Source: Baffinella frigidus (taxonomy: Eukaryota; Cryptophyceae; Cryptomonadales; Baffinellaceae). From it: a DNA stretch of 11,175 bases. The translations under genes were made by a program, and so were the position numbers. The stretch lies in NCBI GenBank assembly GCA_026770585.1, contig MU646560.1:160371-171545 (forward strand). The letters are read 5' to 3'. Numbering within the stretch: the first letter of the stretch is position 1; every line of letters begins with the position of its first letter. Below the pieces are notes generated by a model. The model was not told the origin of the DNA, searched no databases, and was given only the letters and a program-made list of their open reading frames with translations. This document shows positions 9,190 to 11,175 of this stretch, piece by piece.

Positions 9190-11094
9190 GCTCTCTCGCT
9201 CTCTCTCTCGCCCTCCGTACGAACCTGCTCGTCGTGCTCAGCGTCTTCCCGCTCAATCACCGTGCGGAGCAACGCCTTCAGCAGCCCGAACTCGTCCAGC
9301 CGCGCCAGATCCGCTCCTGTTGCAAGTTAGGTTCAATGTTTGGGTTTTGGGGTTCAGGGTTGCCATAAACCCTGGATACTGGTTTAGGGATCTGGGGTTT
9401 AGGGTTTAGGGTTTCGGGCTTCAGCAGCCCGAACTTGTCCAACCGAGCGAGATCCGCTCCCGTTGATCATTCCAGAGTTTAGGCTTCAGATTTCCGCCCC
9501 GGACGTCGCTCCGCCCTCTTACCCCCAACACCTACACCTGACGTCCACCCTCGAGAGAGAACCCTACACAGCGCCTTCAGCAGCCCGAACTCGTACAACC
9601 GTGCCAGATCCGCCCTTGTTGGGATTTAGGTTTATGGTTTGGGTTTTGGGGGTTAGGGTTACCATAACCCCTGGATGATGGTTTGGGGTGTGGGGTTTCA
9701 GGTTTAGGGATCTGGGGTTTAGGGTTGCTCTGTGTGAACACAGAGCATTCACATTTGATGTGGGCGTATGGCGTTACAAGGCGCAAACCAGGGCAAATCG
9801 GGGGTTGCCACACGCCGCTTGGGAGATCCACCCTAGAGCGCTGTGCCGAGAAGTTGGCCACCGAAAAATGGGGAAATGGGAAAATTGTAGCCATTTTGTC
9901 CACTTTTGAGAAATTCATGGTACTAAATTTCTCAGAAGTTGACAAAATGGCTCCAATTTCTCGATTTTCCATTATTTCCCGTGGCCAACTTCTCTGCACA
10001 GCGCTTTAACAGCGAGAGTCATTCACTGAGAAGAAAGGGCGCAACATCGTTGGAGCGGTTAACGCTTCCACTCGAGGCTGGAAGAGGGGGTATTTTAAAT
10101 GTGGGGTTGTTAAATTTAGTACCAGTCACGGGCATGCTTGGTCACGTAGCTCAAGTTATACACGTAGCACGTAGCTCAAGTTATAACTTGAGCTACATGA
10201 CCAAATGCCCCTATTTGTATGAAAATTACTACACATTTCTTTTTTCCCCTTCACTTGTAAAAGAAGCTCTGTTTTAAAATAGTCACAGTTCTAGCCTCGA
10301 TTGGTTCAAGTCCCATCTGGAGGGAACTCCTCAGCAAATTGGACCTTTTATGGGGTAGATTTTCAGGGGGGTGTACTGCGATTCCAATACACCCCCTTGA
10401 AAATCTACCCCAGAAAAGGTCCAATTTGCCTCAGAGTTCCCTCCAGGGTGGTTCAGGTTTCAGAGAGCGAGATCATTCGAGCGGTTTACGGTTCAGGGAG
10501 CAAGATTGAGGGTTCAGGGTTCGCTACCTGAGCGCGTGAACATATCGACCACTTCGCCCAGGCTTTCCAGCGCATGGTTGACAACCACCGAGTCTACCCC
10601 ATTTCGGATATGTGACTCTCGGCGAACTGCGTTTGGAATTCCGCAATTTCTCACGCAAAGTGGCTGATGCGTGGTACAAATAATCGAAAGCCTCTGTTTC
10701 GCCAGCTCAAGCCTAGGCTCCCGGGTGTGTGGTACAAATTCGTCAACTTCGGAGAGGAAAAGAGCCTAGGGGCGGTACCTGGGCGCTTGAACATATCGAC
10801 GAGCTGCCCCAGGCTTTCAAGAGCGTGGTTCACCACGACTCAATCGTTGTGCTCGACCGACTATCCTCAAGTTAACACGCTGGGGTCCCGGTACAAACCC
10901 GTCAACCTTACACCGGGAAAGAGCCCGGGGGAGGCAGATTGGTGAGCCCGAATAGACTGCGACATCGCTGGGGTTGGTGCCTGAGCGCATGAACATGTCG
11001 ACGAGTTGCCCCAGGCTTTCCAGCGCGTGGTCCACGACCACTGAATCTTTGTGCTCCAGGAACGATGTGAGGGACGAGAGGCACGGGGAGAGCC
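1131..11094 (-). CDS. HECTD1: Internal part of a HECTD1-like ARM + ankyrin E3 ubiquitin ligase gene, nine exons, both ends outside window
   Basis: Joining complement 10981-11094, 9225-9316, 7835-7889, 6815-6870, 5606-5737, 4883-4960, 3563-3643, 2114-2209 and 1131-1202 gives 776 nt, an open fragment of 258 full codons in which every junction phase agrees (phase 1 into exons 1, 2 and 4, phase 0 elsewhere). Residues 1-149 are armadillo/HEAT-like amphipathic helices; 150-258 are ankyrin repeats with the hallmarks GADVN, GQT, GADPN, PPLHYAA and GKTALD. In known HECTD1 proteins an ARM-like region is followed by ankyrin repeats, then further domains and a C-terminal HECT domain that transfers ubiquitin through a cysteine; that part would lie left of position 1. 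The joined protein is collinear with that N-terminal half, including the segment linking ARM to ankyrin. No start codon, promoter or stop is in view. The symbol is by family resemblance recalled from knowledge, not by a search. An ARM/ankyrin protein without HECT remains possible. Confidence 0.8.
1206..1350. repeat. GGGTTTG heptamer array
   Basis: Nearly pure GGGTTTG units to about 1280, then GGGTTTA. It directly abuts the exon-9 acceptor, so the sense strand there is CCAAACC repeats. Confidence 0.85.
1359..1388 (-). pseudogene. Exon-9 5'-end copy (D2)
   Basis: Acceptor ACTAG|G and codons for ARLLLRYEAN. Three synonymous and two amino-acid differences from exon 9. Confidence 0.76.
1579..1640 (-). 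pseudogene. Exon-8 3'-end copy (C2), frameshifted
   Basis: Encodes PPLHYAARFSRLDM and ends GACATG|GTACAT. One extra G in the plus-strand G run near 1615-1622 shifts the frame against the part upstream. Confidence 0.8.
1680..2088. repeat. Direct duplication, about 140 nt, blocks 1680-1815 and 1943-2088
   Basis: Both blocks run TTTAGGGTACACGGATTCGG, GTCGGGTTGACCATGTCC, a GGAGGGAGG purine tract, CTCGAGGGTAACAACTTGAG and ATCGAGAGTCATAACTCAAC. Each carries the final GACATG and donor of exon 8. Confidence 0.85.
2114..2209 (-). CDS. HECTD1: Exon 8 of the HECTD1-like gene: ankyrin repeat
   Basis: Acceptor ACTAG|G at 2210-2211, donor GACATG|GTAATG at 2112-2113, phase 0 at both ends, 32 codons (residues 203-234). 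It encodes EMAELLIKNGADPNLG followed by RNPPLHYAARFSRPDM. LLIKNGADPN closes one ankyrin repeat and PPLHYAARF opens the next (TPLHxAA class). A run of seven G on the plus strand near 2150 is intact here; the copy at 1579-1640 has eight and is shifted out of frame. Confidence 0.87.
2332..2359 (-). pseudogene. Exon-8 5'-end copy (C3)
   Basis: Acceptor ACCAG|G and codons for EMAGLLIKN. The match to exon 8 also runs into the intron side (CGAACCCGA-like and the GTCCGTGAACC stretch). Confidence 0.8.
2625..2656. repeat. Perfect hairpin, 13-bp stem, 6-nt loop
   Basis: AAACCCGCTCTAC, loop CTTCGC, GTAGAGCGGGTTT. It marks the edge between low-copy sequence and a heptamer array. Confidence 0.8.
2711..2733 (-). 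pseudogene. Exon-7 3'-end copy (B6)
   Basis: Codons for AAYTGTP, then donor GTGCGG. Upstream side replaced by TTTCGGG-type repeats, as in B5. Confidence 0.75.
3026..3060 (-). pseudogene. Exon-7 3'-end copy (B3)
   Basis: Codons for VLVWASNTGTP, then the exon-7 donor GTGCGG. Part of a larger duplicated block (2926-3065, matching 3463-3600). Confidence 0.8.
3069..3187. repeat. GGGTGTA heptamer array
   Basis: About fifteen units, mostly pure, directly downstream (sense) of exon-7 end copies' block. Confidence 0.85.
3242..3286. repeat. CCCTGAA heptamer array, reverse orientation
   Basis: Six clean CCCTGAA units, opposite in strand to the neighbouring GGGTGTA and GGGTTCA arrays in the same intron. 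Confidence 0.85.
3310..3344 (-). pseudogene. Exon-7 3'-end copy (B4)
   Basis: Codons for VLVWASYTGTP, identical to exon 7, then donor GTTCCAC. Confidence 0.8.
3409..3431 (-). pseudogene. Exon-7 3'-end copy (B5)
   Basis: Codons for ASYTGTP followed by donor GGTTTTACA. Truncated on the upstream side by a TTTCGGG-type repeat. Confidence 0.75.
3494..3515. repeat. Palindrome GCCCACTGTGCCCACAGTGG
   Basis: Ten-base arms around CC. The duplicate block at 2960-2980 has a shortened version. Confidence 0.75.
3563..3643 (-). CDS. HECTD1: Exon 7 of the HECTD1-like gene: ankyrin repeat
   Basis: Acceptor CGACAG|G at 3644-3646, donor ACCCCG|GTGCGG at 3561-3562, phase 0 at both ends, 27 codons (residues 176-202). 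It encodes VDAGADVNFLDHFGQT and then VLVWASYTGTP. GADVN, the GQT turn and the LxWAS helix are ankyrin hallmarks; tryptophan in the position usually held by histidine is also the HECTD1 pattern. The 3' end of this exon has at least four copies in the next intron and its 5' part one copy, with a stop, in the preceding intron. Confidence 0.86.
3797..3870 (-). pseudogene. Exon-7 5'-end copy (B2)
   Basis: Acceptor ACCAG|G and codons for VDAGADVNFLDHFG, then TAG (3826-3828) where exon 7 has CAG. Three synonymous differences precede the stop. Confidence 0.84.
3873..3977. repeat. GGGTTGA heptamer array
   Basis: About ten GGGTTGA units touching the acceptor of copy B2. Confidence 0.85.
4012..4060. 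repeat. GGGTTTC heptamer array
   Basis: About six units next to the donor of copy A5; shorter runs occur next to other exon-6 copies. Confidence 0.8.
4067..4108 (-). pseudogene. Exon-6 3'-end copy (A5)
   Basis: Encodes FAIRNDNLDLLMEA and ends GAGGCG|GTCTCA, the same donor as exon 6. Confidence 0.8.
4188..4232 (-). pseudogene. Exon-6 3'-end copy (A4)
   Basis: Encodes LHAIRNDNLDLLREA and ends GAAGCG|GTGATT. Shares flanking sequence with A3 but lacks the A3 foldback, so it gives that element's empty site. Confidence 0.82.
4287..4455. mobile_element. Foldback (MITE-like) element with 6-bp target duplication
   Basis: Nearly the whole 169 nt is an inverted repeat: arms start ATCCCGCCAGGTATTTG and contain GTTCCCCGAA and ACGAAATTTACYACACAATT. 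AGATTT flanks it at 4281-4286 and 4456-4461. The paralogous block at 4830-4865 carries the uninterrupted CGGGAGATTTGGCCC (single AGATTT at 4844-4849), which marks the empty site. No transposase is encoded. Confidence 0.85.
4591..4632 (-). pseudogene. Exon-6 3'-end copy (A3)
   Basis: Encodes LHAIRNDNLDLLLEA and ends GAAGCG|GTTCGA. Only synonymous differences from exon 6 in the shared part. A foldback element is inserted just beyond its 5' edge (4638). Confidence 0.82.
4638..4796. mobile_element. TA-flanked foldback (MITE-like) element
   Basis: Terminal inverted repeats of over 40 nt begin GAGCGCTTGCGGGAA and continue through TTGGCCGATTTCAACGAGAA. TA lies on both sides (4636-4637, 4797-4798). 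The paralogue at 4228-4240 reads GCAGTACCCAAG with a single TA, so the insertion duplicated TA, as Tc1/mariner-type elements do. Noncoding. Confidence 0.85.
4883..4960 (-). CDS. HECTD1: Exon 6 of the HECTD1-like gene: start of the ankyrin domain
   Basis: Acceptor GGCAG|G at 4961-4963, donor GAGGCG|GTCTCA at 4881-4882, phase 0 at both ends, 26 codons (residues 150-175). It ends in AIDAIRNDNLDLLLEA, the helix pair that opens an ankyrin repeat, which runs straight into VDAGADVN of the next exon. The acceptor sits only a few bases from a small inverted repeat (4970-5005). Four partial copies of this exon lie in the two flanking introns. Confidence 0.85.
4970..5005. repeat. Small inverted repeat AAAGTTGAC/GTCAACTTT at the exon-6 acceptor
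   Basis: Arms flank TTTAGTACC; on the sense strand this gives TACTAAAC about 25 nt before the acceptor, which could hold a branch point. Duplicated at 5170-5203. Confidence 0.6.
5107..5160 (-). pseudogene. Exon-6 5'-end copy (A2)
   Basis: Acceptor GGCAG|G and codons for ASTGQGKDLGAINAIRND, cut off after 18 of 26 codons. Three synonymous and one amino-acid difference. The duplicated block continues through the acceptor and the small inverted repeat to about 5215. Confidence 0.85.
5170..5203. repeat. Small inverted repeat, duplicate of 4970-5005
   Basis: The same AAAGTTGAC/GTCAACTTT arms beside the copied acceptor of A2. Confidence 0.65.
5215..5300. repeat. CCCTAAA / CCCCAAA array, reverse orientation
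   Basis: CCCTAAA, CCCAAAAA and CCCCAAA units; the sense RNA is G-rich here. Confidence 0.8.
5353..5400. repeat. 9-mer array CTCTAAACA
   Basis: About five units of period 9, one of the few non-heptamer tandem repeats in the window. Confidence 0.8.
5475..5530 (-). pseudogene. Exon-5 3'-end copy (I3), decayed
   Basis: Aligns with LALAFR and the end of exon 5 with internal deletions; ends GGGCAG|GTCGGGGCGC, followed by the same poly-T/poly-G tract as the true exon (minus strand). Confidence 0.65.
5606..5737 (-). CDS. HECTD1: Exon 5 of the HECTD1-like gene: last ARM helices and linker
   Basis: Acceptor TACAG|G at 5738-5740, donor GAACAG|GTCGGG at 5604-5605, phase 0 at both ends, 44 codons (residues 106-149). 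It contains the hydrophobic helix VVALLGLADVVLTLAFRGFE followed by GLKPLRSRDLEQ. The length and position match the last helical part of the ARM region before the ankyrin domain in HECTD1 proteins. The 132 nt are intact; a copy of its first 14 codons is at 5849-5890 and a decayed copy of its 3' end at 5475-5530. Confidence 0.82.
5849..5890 (-). pseudogene. Exon-5 5'-end copy (I2)
   Basis: Acceptor ACCAG|G followed by codons for ATLQKESQEDKTVV. Four synonymous codon changes and one amino-acid change against exon 5 over 14 codons. Confidence 0.82.
5996..6060. repeat. Hairpin with GAAAATTACTAC arms
   Basis: TGCAATGAAAATTACTAC (5996-6013) pairs with GTAGTAATTTTCGTTGCA (6042-6059). Flanks GATCCC and GGGATC-like sequences extend the symmetry imperfectly. 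Confidence 0.75.
6203..6216. repeat. Perfect palindrome CTATACATGTATAG, second copy
   Basis: Identical to 6516-6529 and likewise just beyond an exon-4 3'-end copy (F2), so it belongs to the duplicated unit. Confidence 0.8.
6231..6250 (-). pseudogene. Exon-4 3'-end copy (F2)
   Basis: Encodes VVGALQ and ends CTGCAG|GTCGGTTGCC, intact donor. Short, but the match continues into the intron. Confidence 0.68.
6516..6529. repeat. Perfect palindrome CTATACATGTATAG
   Basis: A 14-nt perfect palindrome next to TTAGTCAACC, just beyond the F3 exon copy. Confidence 0.8.
6544..6590 (-). pseudogene. Exon-4 copy (F3), decayed
   Basis: Encodes LAQELLNKN and then diverges; it ends CTCCAG|ATCGG, the donor GT changed to AT. 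Confidence 0.68.
6607..6678. repeat. Hairpin with GAAAATTACTACAC arms
   Basis: GGCAACGAAAATTACTACAC pairs with GTGGTAATTTTCGTAGCC. Same arm motif as 5996-6060; a lone half-motif is at about 10219-10233. Confidence 0.74.
6754..6810. repeat. Palindrome GTTGACTAATCTATACATAT
   Basis: Left arm from 6754 and right arm ending 6810 pair over about 24 nt around GGTCAAC. It sits immediately downstream of the exon-4 donor. Confidence 0.75.
6815..6870 (-). CDS. HECTD1: Exon 4 of the HECTD1-like gene: ARM-like helix
   Basis: Acceptor ATCCAG|G at 6871-6873, donor CTCCAG|GTCGGT at 6813-6814. It enters in phase 1, completing a glycine with exon 3, and leaves in phase 0; it encodes SRELAEELLNENVVGALQ (residues 88-105). 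Joined to exon 3 this gives LLLSLARGSRELAEELL, a good ARM helix pair and the expected HECTD1 order. The donor-side intron sequence GTCGGTTGCCCCAATC is repeated with variations at the other copies of this exon end. Confidence 0.82.
6880..7285. repeat. Mixed TTTAGGG-like array with higher-order units
   Basis: GGCTTTAGGGTTTGGGGTGT and AGGATTTAGGCTTTAGGCTT-type phrases repeat as blocks of several heptamers and include the F4 exon fragment, so the unit of duplication was larger than a heptamer. Confidence 0.8.
7081..7101 (-). pseudogene. Exon-4 5'-end copy (F4)
   Basis: ATCCAG|GATCGCGCGAGTTGG: acceptor plus codons for SRELAQ. The sequence before the acceptor also matches that before exon 4. Confidence 0.74.
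7289..7309 (-). pseudogene. Exon-4 5'-end copy (F5)
   Basis: CACCAG|GATCGCGCGAGCTGG: acceptor plus codons for SRELAQ, cut off by heptamer repeats. Confidence 0.72.
7405..7545. repeat. GGGTGTA heptamer array
   Basis: More than a dozen units, pure from about 7450. Confidence 0.85.
7626..7677 (-). pseudogene. Exon-3 copy (H2), possibly a usable alternative exon
   Basis: Encodes ESYRTGNIVSLLLSLAR and ends CGCG|GTACAG in phase 1, exactly as exon 3. All three differences from exon 3 in the shared 52 nt are synonymous. Upstream it stays open (TRLIKTLEALESYRTG) back to a TTAG at about 7713-7716, so it could be an alternative exon and not a dead copy. Confidence 0.7.
7835..7889 (-). CDS. HECTD1: Exon 3 of the HECTD1-like gene: ARM-like helix
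   Basis: Acceptor AGCAG|G at 7890-7892, donor GCGCG|GTACC at 7833-7834. It encodes residues 69-86, DESYRTGNIVSLLLSLAR, and leaves in phase 1. The IVSLLLSLARG helix matches the conserved helix of the HECTD1 ARM region just before the ELAEELL segment. A near-identical copy at 7626-7677 differs only at three synonymous sites, so which of the two (or both) is spliced into mRNA is open; this one was chosen because its AG|G acceptor has the phase needed by exon 2. Confidence 0.72.
7972..8111. mobile_element. Foldback element with CACTGCCAGG ends
   Basis: Imperfect arms starting CACTGCCAGGCCGGA and, on the opposite strand, CACTGCCAGGGCGGA, continuing to TCAAYTCAC. A relative, inverted and diverged, lies at about 2389-2500 (shared GGGTACCTCGTTT, GTTGACAGATTT and GTGGGTG), which suggests a mobile family. 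Confidence 0.68.
8408..8520. repeat. CCCTAAACGCTAAG-type array
   Basis: Heptamers CCCTAAA and CGCTAAG alternate, a 14-nt compound unit. Confidence 0.75.
8531..8567 (-). pseudogene. Exon-2 3'-end copy (G6)
   Basis: Encodes VIEREDAEHDEQ and ends GAACAG|GTTCACG, an intact GT donor. Outermost of three successive copies of the exon-2 end. Confidence 0.78.
8646..8713 (-). pseudogene. Exon-2 3'-half copy (G5), frameshifted
   Basis: Matches AVLLHAMIERED, then has a 13-nt insertion rich in CCTCC, then resumes the exon end with GAGCAG|GTTAGTACG. The insertion breaks the frame. Confidence 0.75.
8731..8890. repeat. CCCTCCA heptamer array
   Basis: About fifteen pure CCCTCCA units (8754-8862) edged by CCCTTCA and CCCGTCA. 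The sense RNA carries GGGTGGA repeats, a strong G-quadruplex candidate. Confidence 0.88.
8925..8965. repeat. CT microsatellite
   Basis: CTCTCTCG-type run just downstream (sense) of exon-2 end copy G4. Confidence 0.8.
8974..9028 (-). pseudogene. Exon-2 3'-half copy (G4)
   Basis: Encodes AVFLRTVIEREDAEHDEQ and ends GAGCAG|GTTGGTACGG, an intact donor region. It lies between CT microsatellites and CCCTTGA heptamers. Confidence 0.82.
9044..9117. repeat. CCCTTGA heptamer array
   Basis: About seven CCCTTGA units grading into CCCTAAA. Confidence 0.82.
9133..9212. repeat. CT microsatellite
   Basis: A CTCTCTCTCG run just downstream (sense) of the true exon-2 donor, in the same relative place as 8925-8965 beside copy G4; the donor flank was duplicated with it. 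Confidence 0.82.
9225..9316 (-). CDS. HECTD1: Exon 2 of the HECTD1-like gene: ARM-like helix
   Basis: Acceptor AACAG|G at 9317-9319, donor GAGCAG|GTTCGT at 9223-9224. The codon split with exon 1 is GGA (Gly), giving the joined motif MRSGADLARLDEFGL, which resembles the loop and helix at the matching place in HECTD1 ARM regions. It continues LKALLRTVIEREDAEHDEQ (residues up to 68). It is 92 nt, entering in phase 1 and leaving in phase 0. Two diverged copies of its 5' half lie upstream in transcription and three copies of its 3' half lie downstream. Confidence 0.82.
9420..9459 (-). pseudogene. Exon-2 5'-half copy (G2)
   Basis: Encodes ADLARLDKFGLLK. The acceptor AG is changed to GG. Nearest to the true exon 2, on its upstream side. 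Confidence 0.78.
9570..9613 (-). pseudogene. Exon-2 5'-half copy (G3)
   Basis: Encodes ADLARLYEFGLLKAL. The acceptor AACAG|GA has become AACAAGGG, so the AG is displaced by one base and the frame would shift. Confidence 0.78.
9726..9747. repeat. Palindrome with TGCTCTGTG arms
   Basis: TGCTCTGTG, loop TGAA, CACAGAGCA. Isolated, in intron 1. Confidence 0.7.
9836..10006. mobile_element. TA-flanked foldback (MITE-like) element, related termini
   Basis: Arms GAGCGCTGTGCCGAGAAGTT and its imperfect complement ending at 10006, with TA on each side (9834-9835, 10007-10008). The inner arms share GCCATTTTGTC and GAGAAATT. The first seven bases match those of the 4638-4796 element. Confidence 0.78.
10130..10211. 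repeat. Inverted repeat with GTAGCTCAAGTTATA arms
   Basis: GGGCATGCTTGGTCACGTAG at the left pairs with the right arm ending ACCAAATGCCC. The GTAGCTCAAGTTATA segment occurs twice on the left side before its complement, so the left arm is partly duplicated. Confidence 0.75.
10317..10446. mobile_element. Foldback element
   Basis: Arms CTGGAGGGAACTC...GGTGTA and their complement pair over about 58 nt each with a short loop near 10376-10388. No clear target duplication. It could be a MITE or an intron hairpin formed by inverted duplication. Confidence 0.7.
10528..10599 (-). pseudogene. Exon-1 3'-end copy (E3)
   Basis: Encodes DSVVVNHALESLGEVVDMF then TRS and ends CAG|GTAGC, an intact GT donor. 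About seven synonymous and four amino-acid differences from exon 1; no stop within the copy. Confidence 0.8.
10779..10854 (-). pseudogene. Exon-1 3'-end copy (E2)
   Basis: Encodes VVVNHALESLGQLVDMFKRP and ends CAG|GTACC, an intact GT donor. A TGA at 10840-10842 replaces the serine codon of exon 1. About six synonymous and four other codon differences by hand count. Confidence 0.8.
10981..11094 (-). CDS. HECTD1: Exon 1 (in window) of the HECTD1-like gene: ARM-like helices
   Basis: Preceded by acceptor CCGCAG|G at 11095-11097. It encodes residues 1-37, including CLSSLTSFLEHKDSVVVDHA and then LESLGQLVDMFMRS, two amphipathic helices typical of armadillo/HEAT repeats. It starts with two bases completing a codon and ends with the first base of a glycine codon, so it is phase 1 at both sides and 114 nt long. 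The donor is CAG|GCACC, a GC rather than GT donor; the two downstream copies of this exon end keep GT. An earlier exon must exist to the right of the window. Confidence 0.8.
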
Positions 11095-11175
11095 CTGCGG
11101 TGTGGGGGTTGGGGGTTTAGGGTGTAGGGTTGAGTGTGTGGGGTTGGGGGTTTAGTGAGGAGAGGCGTGGGGAGA
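11095..11175 (-). other. 3' end of the intron before exon 1
   Basis: C-rich on the minus strand, made of CCCTAAA/CCCCAAC heptamer-like units and ending in ACCGCAG. No coding signal is seen. Confidence 0.6.

Larger units (their letters stand above)
7890..9224 (-). other. Intron 2 of the HECTD1-like gene (1335 nt)
   Basis: After the GT donor come a CT microsatellite, three copies of exon 2's 3' end alternating with heptamer arrays and a second CT tract, then AT-rich low-copy sequence (8112-8235) and a foldback (7972-8111). A 14-base remnant of exon 2's end is at 8159-8172. No independent gene is seen. Confidence 0.7.
9317..10980 (-). other. Intron 1 of the HECTD1-like gene (1664 nt)
   Basis: In transcription order it holds a GC donor, two copies of exon 1's 3' end (10779-10854, 10528-10599), foldbacks (10317-10446, 10130-10211, 9836-10006), a stretch of GGGTTTA-like repeats, and two copies of exon 2's 5' half (9570-9613, 9420-9459) before the acceptor. 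Low-copy sequence at 10600-10770 and 10860-10975 has no recognisable coding content. Confidence 0.7.

Overview
This is eukaryotic nuclear DNA. It has no bacterial-style operons, no long ORFs, short exons on the minus strand, and introns filled with degenerate telomere-like heptamers (GGGTTTA, GGGTTGA, GGGTGTA, GGGTTCA and others). All nine acceptors read AG|G, every donor is G|GT or G|GC, and the telomere-like unit is of the TTTAGGG type. Together these suggest a protist alga or alveolate, with a dinoflagellate or relative the best guess. That assignment is an inference from splice-site style and is not certain.

The main content is one minus-strand gene that a plain ORF search misses. Nine exons, read right to left (10981-11094, 9225-9316, 7835-7889, 6815-6870, 5606-5737, 4883-4960, 3563-3643, 2114-2209, 1131-1202), join in matching phase with no stop into a 258-codon internal fragment. 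It is open at both ends. The first half is armadillo/HEAT-like helices and the second half is ankyrin repeats. The order and sequence character match the N-terminal half of HECTD1-type HECT E3 ubiquitin ligases. The catalytic HECT domain would lie beyond position 1.

The introns (about 0.65-1.66 kb) are unusual. Each begins with partial, diverged copies of the 3' end of the exon just transcribed, usually with its donor. Most end with partial copies of the 5' end of the next exon, usually with its acceptor. About 25 such junction copies are visible and all obey this order. The copies differ from the intact exons mostly at synonymous positions. Between them lie period-7 arrays, each nearly pure for one GGGTNNN variant, and several foldback elements. 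Two foldbacks have visible target duplications and empty-site paralogues within the window.

Region by region: 1-1130 is downstream intron with four copies of the last exon's 3' end; 1131-5000 holds the ankyrin exons; 5600-11100 holds the ARM-like exons; foldback elements cluster at 4287-4796, 5996-6810, 7972-8111 and 9836-10446. No RNA gene, CRISPR array or second gene was found.
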